Origin: Thelephora terrestris
Lineage: Eukaryota; Basidiomycota; Agaricomycetes; Thelephorales; Thelephoraceae
Assembly (NCBI GenBank): GCA_015956445.1
Contig: WIUZ02000002.1
Location: forward strand, 2,480,001 to 2,544,000
Length of the DNA: 64,000 bases
Reading direction: 5' to 3'
Below the pieces are notes generated by a model that made no database searches, had not been told where the DNA came from, and saw only the letters and a program-made list of their open reading frames with translations. This document shows, piece by piece, positions 47,304 through 58,701 of this stretch (positions are counted from its first letter, which is position 1; the number at the start of each line of letters is the position of its first letter). A program made the translations under genes and the position numbers.

Positions 47304-49439
47304 CGCTGCAATCGTGCAACTCTAATCGCGACACTCGCAGGTATGATGCCCCATCTTTGCTACGAGGGAGATTGTGCAGGGCGAGAGTTTTCTTCAATCC
47401 GTGGACTCAGTATCCACATAAATAAAAGTCACCGGGACACCCCGGAAGGACAAACATCCCTTGGGAGCTCGAGGCTGTTGAAGCGCAAACACGACGAAGA
47501 GGAAGAGGAGGAACAACAAAGGCGAGATGTTGAAGCCCGTTTGGCATTGGAGACTGGATGATCAGCCAGAGCCACACCAGTATGTTTAATGAACTGAACT
47601 CACAAAATACGAGACAAGCTGATGGTGATGCCCAGATCCCACTGTTTGATTGTGCAATTGATACGGGACTTCAACATGCGGCGAGGACTCGGCGACTCCC
47701 TGTGCGTTTCCATGACCCTTTGCCTGTGCCATCACCACCAATCCTACGTACCGATGAACAAAATGAAGAGCCTGAGTGACAGAGTTCTCCTGGATCAGGA
47801 CGCGGCAGTCCCATCAAAAACTTGTGGACTATGACTAAGTCCAACTCCTTCAGGGTGTTCCGCAAGTACCTCACCACCTCCACGCACAACCCGCGTGATC
47901 CAGACACCTTCGCCGATGCTCACCCACCTTTGCCCACCCCCCAATCTCTTGGGTCTAACTTGATGGTGGTTATTCCTCCAGATCCTGGGGACGACCCCTT
48001 CTCCAACTCAAACAACCTCTCAGAAGATCTTATCCTTGCATGGCTGACTCGGGGACTCAGAAACACCCCTTTGGGAGTCAACGATCTCGTCCATAATGTC
48101 ATCAGGCCACAGGGTTCAGCTATCTTTTCTCCATGGGTCATGGACCATACATCGTGACAATTCTCCATGGGTCATGGGCCATGCAACGTTGTACAACACT
48201 ATCCTTTCCCCATGCCTCATGGGTTGTACAATGCTATCCTTTCCCCATGGGGCATGGGTTGTACAACACTATCCAATTCCCATGCCCCATGGGTTGTACA
48301 ACGCTATCTGTTCCCCATGGGTCACGGGTTGTACAACACTATCCAATTCCCATGCCCCATGGGTTGTACAACGCTATCCATTCTCCATGGGGCATGGGTT
48401 GTACAACGCTATCTGATTCCCATGGGGCATGGGTTGTACAACATTATCCGTTCCCCATGGGTCATGGGTTGTACAACACTATCCTTTCTCCATGGGGCAT
48501 GGGTTGTACAACACTATCCCTTCCCCATGCCTCATGGGTTGTACAACGCTATCCTTTCCCCATGGGGCATGGGTTGTACAATGCTATCCATTCTCCATGG
48601 GGCATGGGTTGTACAACACTATCCATTTCCCATGGGTCATGGGTTGTACAACACTATCCAATTCCCATGCCCCATGGGTTGTACAACACTATCCGTTCCC
48701 CATGGGTCATGGGTTGTACAACACTATCCGTTCCCCATGGGTCATGGGTTGTACAACGCTATCCTTTCTCCATGGGGCATGGGTTGTACAACACTATCCC
48801 TTCCCCATGCCTCATGGGTTGTACAACGCTATCCTTTCCCCATGGGGCATGGGTTGTACAACGCTATCCATTCTCCATGGGGCATGGGTTGTACAACACT
48901 ATCCATTTCCCATGGGTCATGGGTTGTACAACACTATCCAATTCCCATGCCCCATGGGTTGTACAACACTATCCGTTCCCCATGGGTCATGGGTTGTACA
49001 ACACTATCCGTTCCCCATGGGTCATGGGTTGTACAACGCTATCCTTTCTCCATGGGGCATGGGTTGTACAACACTATCCCTTCCCCATGCCTCATGGGTT
49101 GTACAACGCTATCCTTTCCCCATGGGGCATGGGTTGTACAACACTATCCATTCTCCATGGGGCATGGGTTGTACAACACTATCCATTTCCCATGGGTCAT
49201 GGGTTGTACAACACTATCCAATTCCCATGCCCCATGGGTTGTACAACACTATCCATTCTCCATGCCCCATGGGTTGTACAACACTATCCATTCTCCATGG
49301 GGCATGGGTTGTACAACACTATCTATTTTCCATGCCCCATGGGTTGTACAATGCTATCCAATTCCCATGCCCCATGGGTTGTACAACAGCATCTTGTGCC
49401 CATGGGGCATCAGTTGCAGAATGGTGTTCTTTCTCCATG

Positions 49440-50940
49440 TCCCATGGATTATATCACTATTCCAGGAAAGGAGATACTTTATAAATCAACCATTAGCTGT
49501 GTGAATTTGAAAAAATTAGACTCTGTTTGTATGCATGATAGACCATATATCAGTTTGTGGCTCTAACCTAATGGAAACTAAACTTAACCTGATAATAGCC
49601 ACAACCTAATCCTCAATCTAACCTGAGCCAATGTAAACTTGACCCATGAACCTAAGCCTAACCTAATCCTAAACCTGGTCTAATCCCAAATCTACTCCTA
49701 ACCTGACCTGACCTGACCTAACCTAACCTAACCTTATCTGACCTGAACCTACACCTAACCTAACCTAACCTAACCTAACCTAACCTAACCTAACCTATAC
49801 CTAAACTAACCTATACCTATACTAACCTATACCTAACCTAACCTGGTATGGGCAAACCTAACCTACCTATCATGACCTGTTTCAGCCTAATGTCATGTAT
49901 GCCAGCCAAGACTAACTTCACCCAGTTGCAAACATATGACTTGGGTCACAGGACCATAAAGCAAACTGCAGTCCCCTCACTCTGTGCCCAACCATCCGAT
50001 AAGCCCACGGACGCACATATATATCATCAGCAACCCAGCATCATGCTTATCACCCATGTTCAACCACAAACCACTCTCACCCTTTGTTCTGTGCCATCTC
50101 ACAGACAAACCACAACTCAAGTTCATCCACCTCCTTGGGCCCACAAGCAAGTGGACTACAAACATATGGTTTATAGACTTATAACATATTCCACACAAGG
50201 ATGAATATGGGTGGGTGAGCTAGAGTTATGGTTAGGCTTTGAGATGGCACAGAACAAAGGGTGAGAGTGGTTTGTGGTTGAACATGGGTGATAAGCATGA
50301 TGCTGGGTTGCTGATGATATATATGTGCGTCCGTGGGCTTATCGGATGGTTGGGCACAGAGTGAGGGGACTGCAGTTTGCTTTATGGTCCTGTGACCCAA
50401 GTCATATGTTTGCAACTGGGTGAAGTTAGTCTTGGCTGGCATAAATGACATTAGGCTGAAACAGGTCATGATAGGTAGGTTAGGTTTGCCCATACCAGGT
50501 TAGGTTAGGTATAGGTTAGTATAGGTATAGGTTAGTTTAGGTATAGGTTAGGTTAGGTTAGGTTAGGTTAGGTTAGGTTAGGTTAGGTTAGGTTAGGTTA
50601 GGTTAGGTGTAGGTTCAGGTCAGATAAGGTTAGGTTAGGTTAGGTCAGGTCAGGTCAGGTTAGGGGTAGATTTGGGATCAGACCAGGTTTAGGATTAGGT
50701 TAGGCTTAGGTTCATGGGTCAAGTTTACATTGGCTCAAGTTAGATTGAGGATTAGGTTGTGGCTATTATCAGGTTAAGTTTAGTTTCCATTAGGTTAGAG
50801 CCACAAACTGATATATGGTCTATCATGCATACAAACAGAGTCTAATTTTTTCAAATTCACACAGCTAATGGTTGATTTATAAAGTATCTCCTTTCCTGGA
50901 ATAGTGATATAATCCATGGGACATGGAGAAAGGACACCAT
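49440..50940. repeat. Palindromic TTAGG-like core of the foldback element
   Basis: Left to right: a junction sequence (49440-49565), a CCTAA-rich array (49580-49855), about 250 bp of unique sequence (49856-50101), a central spacer to about 50240, then the same parts in reverse (unique, TTAGG array 50480-50790, junction). The 49848-50204 and 50493-50179 frames are mirror images, not genes. Sequence divergence between arms is small. Confidence 0.88.
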
Positions 50941-51889
50941 TCTGCAACTGATGCCCCATGGGCATAAGATGCTGTTGTACAACCCATGGGGCATGGGAAT
51001 TGGATAGCATTGTACAACCCATGGGGCATGGAAAATAGATAGTGTTGTACAACCCATGCCCCATGGAGAATGGATAGCATTGTACAACCCATGGGGCATG
51101 GGAATCAGATAGTGTTGTACAACCCATGACCCATGGGGAACAGATAGCGTTGTACAACCCATGGGGCATGGAGAATGGATAGTGTTGTACAACCCATGCC
51201 CCATGGGGAAAGGATAGTGTTGTACAACCCATGCCCTATGGGGAACGGATAGCATTGTACAACCCATGGGGCATGGAAAATAGATAGTGTTGTACAACCC
51301 ATGCCCCATGGAGAATGGATAGCATTGTACAACCCATGGGGCATGGGAATCAGATAGTGTTGTACAACCCATGACCCATGGGGAACAGATAGCGTTGTAC
51401 AACCCATGGGGCATGGAGAATGGATAGTGTTGTACAACCCATGCCCCATGGGGAAAGGATAGTGTTGTACAACCCATGCCCTATGGGGAACGGATAGTGT
51501 TGTACAACCCATGGGGAATGAGAATCGGATAGCATTGTACAACCCATGGGGCATGGGAAATAGATAGTGTTGTACAACCCATGACCCATGGGAAATGGAT
51601 AGTGTTGTACAACCCATGCCCCATGGAGAAAGGATAGCGTTGTACAACCCATGACCCATGGGGAACGGATAGTGTTGTACAACCCATGGGGCATGGGAAA
51701 TGGATAGTGTTGTACAACCCATGGGGCATGAGAATTGGATAGCATTGTACAACCCATGGGGCATGGGAAATAGATAGTGTTGTACAACCCATGACCCATG
51801 GGAAATGGATAGAGTTGTACAACCCATGCCCCATGGAGAATGGATAGTGTTGTACAACCCATGGGGCATGGGCAACGAATACTATTCCA

Positions 51890-53505
51890 TTACCCATGGG
51901 TCATGGGTTGTACAATGGTATCTTTTCTCCATGGGTCATGGGTTGTACAACGCGTTGTACAACGTTGCATGGCCCATGACCCATGGAGAATTGTCACGAT
52001 GTATGGTCCATGACCCATGGAGAAAAGATAGCTGAAGGGGCTCCATGGGAAATAGATAGTGTTGTACAACCCATGCCCCATGGAGAAAGGATAGCGTTGT
52101 ACAACCCATGGGGCATGGGAATTGGATAGTGTTGTACAACCCATGGGGCATGGAGAATGGATAGTGTTGTACAACCCATGCCCCATGGAGAAAGGATAGC
52201 GTTGTACAACCCATGACCCATGGGGAACGGATAGTGTTGTACAACCCATGGGGCATGGGAAATGGATAGTGTTGTACAACCCATGGGGCATGAGAATCGG
52301 ATAGCATTGTACAACCCATGGGGCATGGGAAATAGATAGTGTTGTACAACCCATGACCCATGGGAAATGGATAGTGTTGTACAACCCATGCCCCATGGAG
52401 AATGGATAGCGTTGTACAACCCATGCCCCATGGGGAAAGGATAGCATTGTACAACCCATGAGGCATGGGGAAGGGATAGTGTTGTACAACCCATGCCCCA
52501 TGGAGAAAGGATAGCGTTGTACAACCCATGCCCCATGGAGAATGGATAGCGTTGTACAACCCATGACCCATGGGGAACAGATAGCATTGTACAACCCATG
52601 GGGCATGGGGAAGGGATAGTGTTGTACAACCCATGGGGCATGGGCAACAGATACCATTGTACAACCCATGGGGCATGGGCAACGGATACTATTCCATTAC
52701 CCATGGGTCATGGGTTGTACAATGGTATCTTTTCTCCATGGGTCATGGGTTGTACAACGCGTTGTACAACGTTGCATGGCCCATGACCCATGGAGAATTG
52801 TCACGATGTATGGTCCATGACCCATGGAGAAAAGATAGCTGAAGGGGCTCCATGGGAAATAGATAGTGTTGTACAACCCATGCCCCATGGAGAAAGGATA
52901 GCGTTGTACAACCCATGGGGCATGGGAATTGGATAGTGTTGTACAACCCATGGGGCATGGAGAATGGATAGTGTTGTACAACCCATGCCCCATGGAGAAA
53001 GGATAGCGTTGTACAACCCATGACCCATGGGGAACGGATAGTGTTGTACAACCCATGGGGCATGGGAAATGGATAGTGTTGTACAACCCATGGGGCATGA
53101 GAATCGGATAGCATTGTACAACCCATGGGGCATGGGAAATAGATAGTGTTGTACAACCCATGACCCATGGGAAATGGATAGTGTTGTACAACCCATGCCC
53201 CATGGAGAATGGATAGCGTTGTACAACCCATGCCCCATGGGGAAAGGATAGCATTGTACAACCCATGAGGCATGGGGAAGGGATAGTGTTGTACAACCCA
53301 TGCCCCATGGAGAAAGGATAGCGTTGTACAACCCATGCCCCATGGAGAATGGATAGCGTTGTACAACCCATGACCCATGGGGAACAGATAGCATTGTACA
53401 ACCCATGGGGCATGGGGAAGGGATAGTGTTGTACAACCCATGGGGCATGGGCAACAGATACCATTGTACAACCCATGGGGCATGGGCAACGGATACTATT
53501 CCATT
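51890..53505. repeat. Two tandem 807-bp blocks in the right minisatellite arm
   Basis: The blocks starting near 51890 and 52697 are essentially identical at 807-bp offset. Each contains a complete copy of the element's terminal inverted repeat ('gatagctgaa') followed by GGGGCT, which at the real end is target-gene DNA. The block was therefore duplicated after insertion, carrying a few bases of host flank with it. Confidence 0.88.
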
Positions 53506-53999
53506 ACCCATGGGTCATGGGTTGTACAATGGTATCTTTTCTCCATGGGTCATGGGTTGTACAACGCGTTGTACAACGTTGCATGGCCCATGACCCATGG
53601 AGAATTGTCACGATGTATGGTCCATGACCCATGGAGAAAAGATAGCTGAAGGGGCTCATCAGGCACCCAGAGTTCTCTCCCTTGACACTCAAAGACTTCA
53701 ATGCTGTTACCACAATCCGACGATTCAAACGAAAATGGATTTCAAAGCCAGGAGCAGGACTCAAGCTGGGCAATGGGTGGAAGGAGGGTTCAGTGCGCAT
53801 ACGGGTACCGTGTACGGGGGTGCAGAAGCAGGAAGCCAAGGCACCAGAGTTTATTGTTGAGGGAATACTCTACTGGGATATCATTGAAGTCATTACAACC
53901 GAGCTCGAGGACCCGGATGCCTTCGACAACATCCACATCACCCCGCACAAAGATTGGTGGGACCCAGGCCAGGGTGAAGATCCTATTCGTATCTACTCC

Positions 54000-54500
54000 C
54001 ACTGGGGACAGGGGCACCTGGAATTGGTGATTACATCTTGATTACATGGTGAGTTCATGTGCACTTTTCAATGATTGTAATCACCAATTCCAGGTTGATT
54101 ACATTTCAAATGTTACCTTGACATGTAATTCAACCGTTGCCACTAACTCCATTTGAAATTTCCTCAAGATGTTCCCAAGCAATGTTTCCTGAATGTGCCC
54201 AGTGGGTACGTTGTGAAAACATCTCATGTTTTTGAGCACATTTAAATTACATCTCGGACGATTGAAGAACATGCTGATAACATTGCAGCATCATTTTTGC
54301 CAACAGGTCAAAAGCATCCCAGAAACATTTGTTGAGAACATTTCAAATGGAATTGGTGGACATTGGTTGGATTACATGTCAAGGCAACATTTGAAATGTA
54401 ATCAACCTGGAATCGGCGATTACAATTATTGAAAAGTGCACATGAACTCACCATGTAATCAAGATGTAATCACTGATTCCAGGTGCCCCTGCCCCCAGTG
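54000..54500. mobile_element. 501-bp CACTG-ended MITE, copy 3, with mismatched flanks
   Basis: Same family as 11605-12105. The left flank (TCC) belongs to the Plavaka 3 gene and the right flank (TCA) to an E2 gene tail, and they do not match. The likely explanation is recombination between two MITE copies, joining two loci at this point. Confidence 0.88.
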
Positions 54501-56963
54501 TCAGTCAGTTGGTGCCGATCAAGGAGATGGTCGTGGACAGGGCCGAAGATGTTCCGAGGGTTGCCAAGGTACGTCCGGTGACTAAGGGGCAGCGTTGTAA
54601 ATGCTCCTGACGCTGTATCGCGCATTGCATGGCACCCTCGTCTTACCCTTATCTGCATCCAGTTGAGTTGGATGGTGACCAGTCTGGTTGGGATGAGGGA
54701 GGACGGTTCCGATACCGGGTCAACCGTCCCAACCGACAGGTCGAGTCGGAGGTCCAGCGTAGGCACCTCACTCAACTCGCAGTACAGGATCCCGCCCAGG
54801 CCTCTGATGAGGGAGACGGAGGGTCTCTCTTTGACTACATTGACAGTGCTGCCGAGCAGTCACCCGGTGATGGAGATGTGGGACCAGGTGTTCTGAAGTT
54901 CAGTGACATCTGGGCGGCTGGTGGGTCCCTTCGAAGGGCTCTCTTTGTATTGACTTGAACTAGTTGTTTCATTGAGTGCAGAGGATGGGGACGCCATGTT
55001 TGGAGAGATGCTCGCCAGGAGAGGCCAGTGGTTTGACCGGGATGGACAGCTCATGTGTTGGGTGCCTGTAGAAGATAAGATTGACTTCTGAATGGACTTG
55101 TATAAGCATTGTAGTATAGCCTTGTGGTTCTGGTTTGCTTTGAATGGATGGCGTGTTTCGTGTGTTGAATGCAAGGAATGAAGGAAAGGTGTCACGAACG
55201 CGTGACATGTTGGTCAAAATCACACAGATAATTCAGGACATTGGTCTTATTCGCAGTAATAAAAGTACAAAGGTAGTTAACAAACATTTTGGAACTAAAC
55301 TAGGACAAAAGGGTCTACGTCGCAAGCACAATCCTGAGTATACGGACAGCGATGAGCGAAGTGGTGAGGGTTATGTACACTCTGAGGGCAGTAAGCGTAC
55401 ACCCGAGTTACCGGATCTTGCCAACACTCTCGGCATCCCAACACGTCATGACTCAAGCTGTCATGCATCTCCCGCTTCACGTCCGACAACGCCTCACTCA
55501 CTAACGCGAACCCATAGCGGTCCTGAAGACTTGCTACCTCCACCTTCAACCTCATCCGAACCTGACGTGACTTGTCAGAGGGACGACAACGTTGACCAGA
55601 ACGAGTCATCGGACTCTTGCGGTTCTTCTTCTTCTGGGACCTCTCCACCATCTGACGAACTGGGGCAGGACTCCAGGGAGGGGATGGAGGGAGAGGAACA
55701 CCCTGATCCTGGCGGCGGCGAAGGGACAACTGGGGACTTGCAAGGGGGGTCGGTGCAATAAGCCCCTCGACATTGGTGTCCGAAATATCGGAAGAGAGAC
55801 GCCTGGAAAGGCCCCCAATGTTCCAAAGTGAAATGAGAGGAGTCCTCGTTCAAGCTGTTTGTCAGGGCCACTCTACCCCAACAACTACCAGTTCACTGAG
55901 CCGACTCCGCAGAGTACTCACTAGTCCAACTAGCTTGTGAGAGAACAATCACGTCTCTATTCTTCCGGTAGGTTGTCCGAGGTCACTACAAGTCAGGTCG
56001 AAATCCTAAAGAGAAACCCAACCTAAACCGCACTTCGTTTGGTTTAACAAGCAAGGGTTGATCCCTACAACAGGATTGATGACTCCACCAGTTGATCGAC
56101 TGGACGCTCGAGGTGTTCTAATATGACTGCTGGGAGTCTATAGTTACGAGGCGCAGTTGACGCGCAGAGCGGGAGGGAGAGCAGATGGGGATGTCTTGGA
56201 TCAAACAAGAAACTCTGACTTGTCCTTAACTGCAACTGGGCTGAGAAGGGCAGAGGATTTCCTGAGGTAGCAAAACAAAGGTACTACGATACAGCCACAG
56301 TTGCTACTTATACTAAAGGAGTGGCCATGACGTCAATACCCTAATATACCCTTATCAAGTCCAGAACAAAGGGAGATAAGGAGTGTGAGAACGCTAAGTA
56401 AAGGAAGCAAACAAATATGACGCGTGGGAGAATAAAGGACAAAGGGCCTTACTAGCGTGTGAAGGATTGCATAAAAAGATAACAATAGTCCGCATGAAAC
56501 ATAGGGGTAAAGATAACACTAGTCCGAAAAGAAAAAGGGGCATGGGTCATGAAAGTTCGTACCTGAATCTAGACCACGCCCAAGGGTCAGGTGAGCACCG
56601 TCTCTGAGCTTCTGTGATTGGCTAGAGATTGAAGGAACTCTACACATCCATGAGGGGTTGTAAAAAGGGGTTTGTGATGTCATAAAGGGGTCATCAGGGT
56701 CTTGAGACCTATTTTTAGTGCGCGCGCGTTCTAGGCGTTCCGGAACAAAGTTCTTCCAAGGCCGTCCCACGGGCCGAGGTGTCAGCTTGATGTAGTAAGC
56801 CGACGATGATGGTACAGGGGCGGAAGTTGATGTGACCCGGACCAATGAGGTTCGTCGAGGTAGGTCACATGAAGGATCACCGATCTAGGCTATAAGAAGG
56901 ACGTCTTCTTGGAGCCATCCTTGATCAGCAACACCAGCAACTTCCCCATCATCTTACCAAAAC

Positions 56964-58565
56964 ATGTCCTTCCCAAACAACCACACCTACAAAGTCGCCA
57001 ACGGCATCTCCACCATCTCCCGTATCAACCGTTGTGCCGCCGCTCGCAAGACCTATGCCTGTGCGGCTGGGACTCCCTATACCACGGATGACCAGGTATG
57101 GGGGAGACCTAGAGCTTCGTGTGTTCACACTAACACCTTCCTCTAGGTAGAGGAACGTTCTTTTGGCGTTTGATGTCAAACTAACAGCTTCTAGATCTTG
57201 GAGGTCGTTACGGAAGTGGACGTCGAACGTCTCAGGGAGACGATGCCTCATTTGAAGGGGTTAACCTGGGATGATGAGCTTTGGGTCCGTACGATCATCG
57301 CCGAGAAGGTGGCCTTCCAGATGAGGGGTAGGTTCGGAGAGTTGGAGCATCCGATCAAGAAGGAGCTCTGGTACACCCTTCAAAGGGGAATCTACGATCA
57401 GGACCTATTGGAACACGGAGTGACCGTTCCTCGGGCCATCCGCCATGCTACCACTTCCACTAGTCTCTTGTGGTCGCTCGTTCGAGAAGGAGAAAGCCGG
57501 GTAGGTTTTCTGTCTGAATATTCGAGTATGACTCTCGACTAACCAGACTGCCTAGGTTGAACGATTGGAGCGGGAGGTAAAGGAAGCGAAGGCAGACGTC
57601 CTTCGTCTATCAGCAGAGGGTCTTCAATTGAAGGAGACCTTGGCTGCCTTCCAGCAGGGGACGAACGAGGCGTTGGAGGCAATGGTCGCCAACCATCAAG
57701 AGTTGATCGCCAGTCTGAAGGTCCGAGACAACAACATTAAGGGGGCGTTGGCCAGGAGGGATGAAAAGGTCCTTTCAGCCTTTGCAGGTTTATGCAATGA
57801 CTGAGAGATTTCCTTTAGACCGAAGAACTCGAGAACGTGGTGGCGGTGTTGACGGCGCAGGTCGAGTCCTTGCAGGACAAGACCTGCAACTGTAAGGAGG
57901 GTCCCAAATTGGTTGGTCAGGGGACAGCCGATGTTCCGTTCGAGTTGGAGTACGCCGACGAGGTGGTACTGCCATCGCCTAACCCGTCGTCCTATGCGAC
58001 GCCTCCGATCGAGAACGCGGTTCCCGTTCCGACTCCGGCTCCGGCTTCCACGTTGGCCGAGTCCGACAAGGAGAACTGTCATCGCTGCCCTTTGCAGCCG
58101 ATCAGTCAGCTGGTGAAGATCGAGGATGAGGTCATGGAGGTCGACCGAGCTGAAGATGCTCCGAGGGTCGCCGAGGTACGTCCGGTGACTAAAGGGCAAC
58201 GATGCAAACGCTCTCGACGCCGTGTTGCTCATCGCATGGCTCCATCGGCTAACCCTTATCCGCGTCCAGTTGAGTCGGATGGTGACCAGTCTGGTCGAGG
58301 TGGGGGACGAGAGTTCCGCTATCGGGTCAACCGTCCCTACCGACAGGTCGAGTCGGAGATCCAGCTTCGCCACCAGCGTCGACTCACAATACAGGATCCC
58401 ACCCAGGGGTCCGACGAGGGAGACGGAGGGTCGCTTGCCGACTACGTCGACAGTACTGTCGAGCAGTCACCCGGTGATGGAGATGTGGAACCAGGTGTTC
58501 CAGAGTTCGGTGACATCTGGGAGGCTGATCGGTCCGCTCGAAGGTATCTCTTCCTATCGGCTTGA
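56964..58565 (+). CDS. E2-C coiled-coil protein (465 residues), unknown function
   Basis: Exons 56964-57095, 57195-57500, 57556-57768 and 57819-58565. Order: a 44-residue polar N-terminus ('NHTYKVANGISTISRI'); a block with 'HLKGLTWDDELWVRTIIAEK' and 'ELEHPIKKELWYTLQRGIYD'; a coiled coil from 'VERLEREVKEAKADVLRLSA' to 'IKGALARRDEK'; a Cys-containing 'LQDKTCNCKEGP'; and a Pro/acidic tail. The gap between exons 1 and 2 holds two complete introns back to back (57096-57146 and 57147-57194). A second frame overlaps the end and runs to 58701 ('MFGEVLARRGQHYDLRDGQ'). Homologous over its length to the E4 protein. No enzymatic motif. Confidence 0.75.
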
Positions 58566-58601
58566 ACTAGTCGTTCAGCTGAGTGCCGAAGATGGTGACG
58601 C

Positions 58602-58701
58602 CATGTTCGGGGAGGTCCTAGCGAGGAGGGGCCAGCACTACGATCTCCGGGACGGACAGTTGATGACCTTCAGGCCTGCCGTGGATAGAGTCGACTTTTG
58701 A
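58602..58701 (+). other. Conserved downstream frame of E2
   Basis: A frame of 32 codons from an ATG, continuing upstream in a frame overlapping the main gene, is kept in E2-A (28394-28493), E2-B (44286-44385) and, with many substitutions, in E2-D (about 54995-55091: 'MFGEMLARRGQ...DKIDF'). It may be a separate small protein or the true C-terminus reached by an extra splice or frameshift. Confidence 0.45.

Larger units (their letters stand above)
48115..53650. mobile_element. 5.5-kb foldback element with 35-bp minisatellite arms
   Basis: Terminal inverted repeats of about 83 bp begin TTCAGCTATCTTTTCTCC. GGG is duplicated on each side, and removing the element plus one GGG restores the transposase frame (CAG-GGG-CTC). 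The arms are tandem 35-bp units containing CCATGGGGCATGGGTTGTAC and 'ttgtacaac', roughly 37 units on the left and 75 on the right, in opposite orientation. The unit has no stop in any frame and 35 is not a multiple of three, so every frame is open and the long predicted ORFs are artefacts. Layout resembles Drosophila FB elements. No transposase inside. Confidence 0.9.
47343..53999 (+). pseudogene. Plavaka-family transposase 3, disrupted and truncated
   Basis: N-terminal finger 'CYEGDCAGREFSSIRGLSIH' with a following His pair (INKSH), a Glu-rich stretch, introns, then 'SFRVFRKYLTTSTHNPRDPD' and 'LGVNDLVHNVIRPQG'. At that point a 5.5 kb minisatellite element intervenes. The frame resumes at 53654 in phase with 'LIRHPEFSPLTLKDFNAVTT' and continues to 'EDPDAFDNIHITPHKDWWDP' before ending abruptly at a MITE (54000), beyond which unrelated E2 sequence begins. 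The catalytic core is therefore lost. Confidence 0.8.

Noticed and set aside
48133-49566. Long overlapping ORFs of 351-477 codons in three frames
   Set aside because: They arise from the 35-bp repeat unit, which has no stop in any frame and is not a multiple of three; all frames give the same repeating peptide. They are not separate proteins.
48133-53640. CRISPR-like array of 35-bp repeats
   Set aside because: Units are contiguous with no variable spacers, and the genome is eukaryotic with spliced genes.
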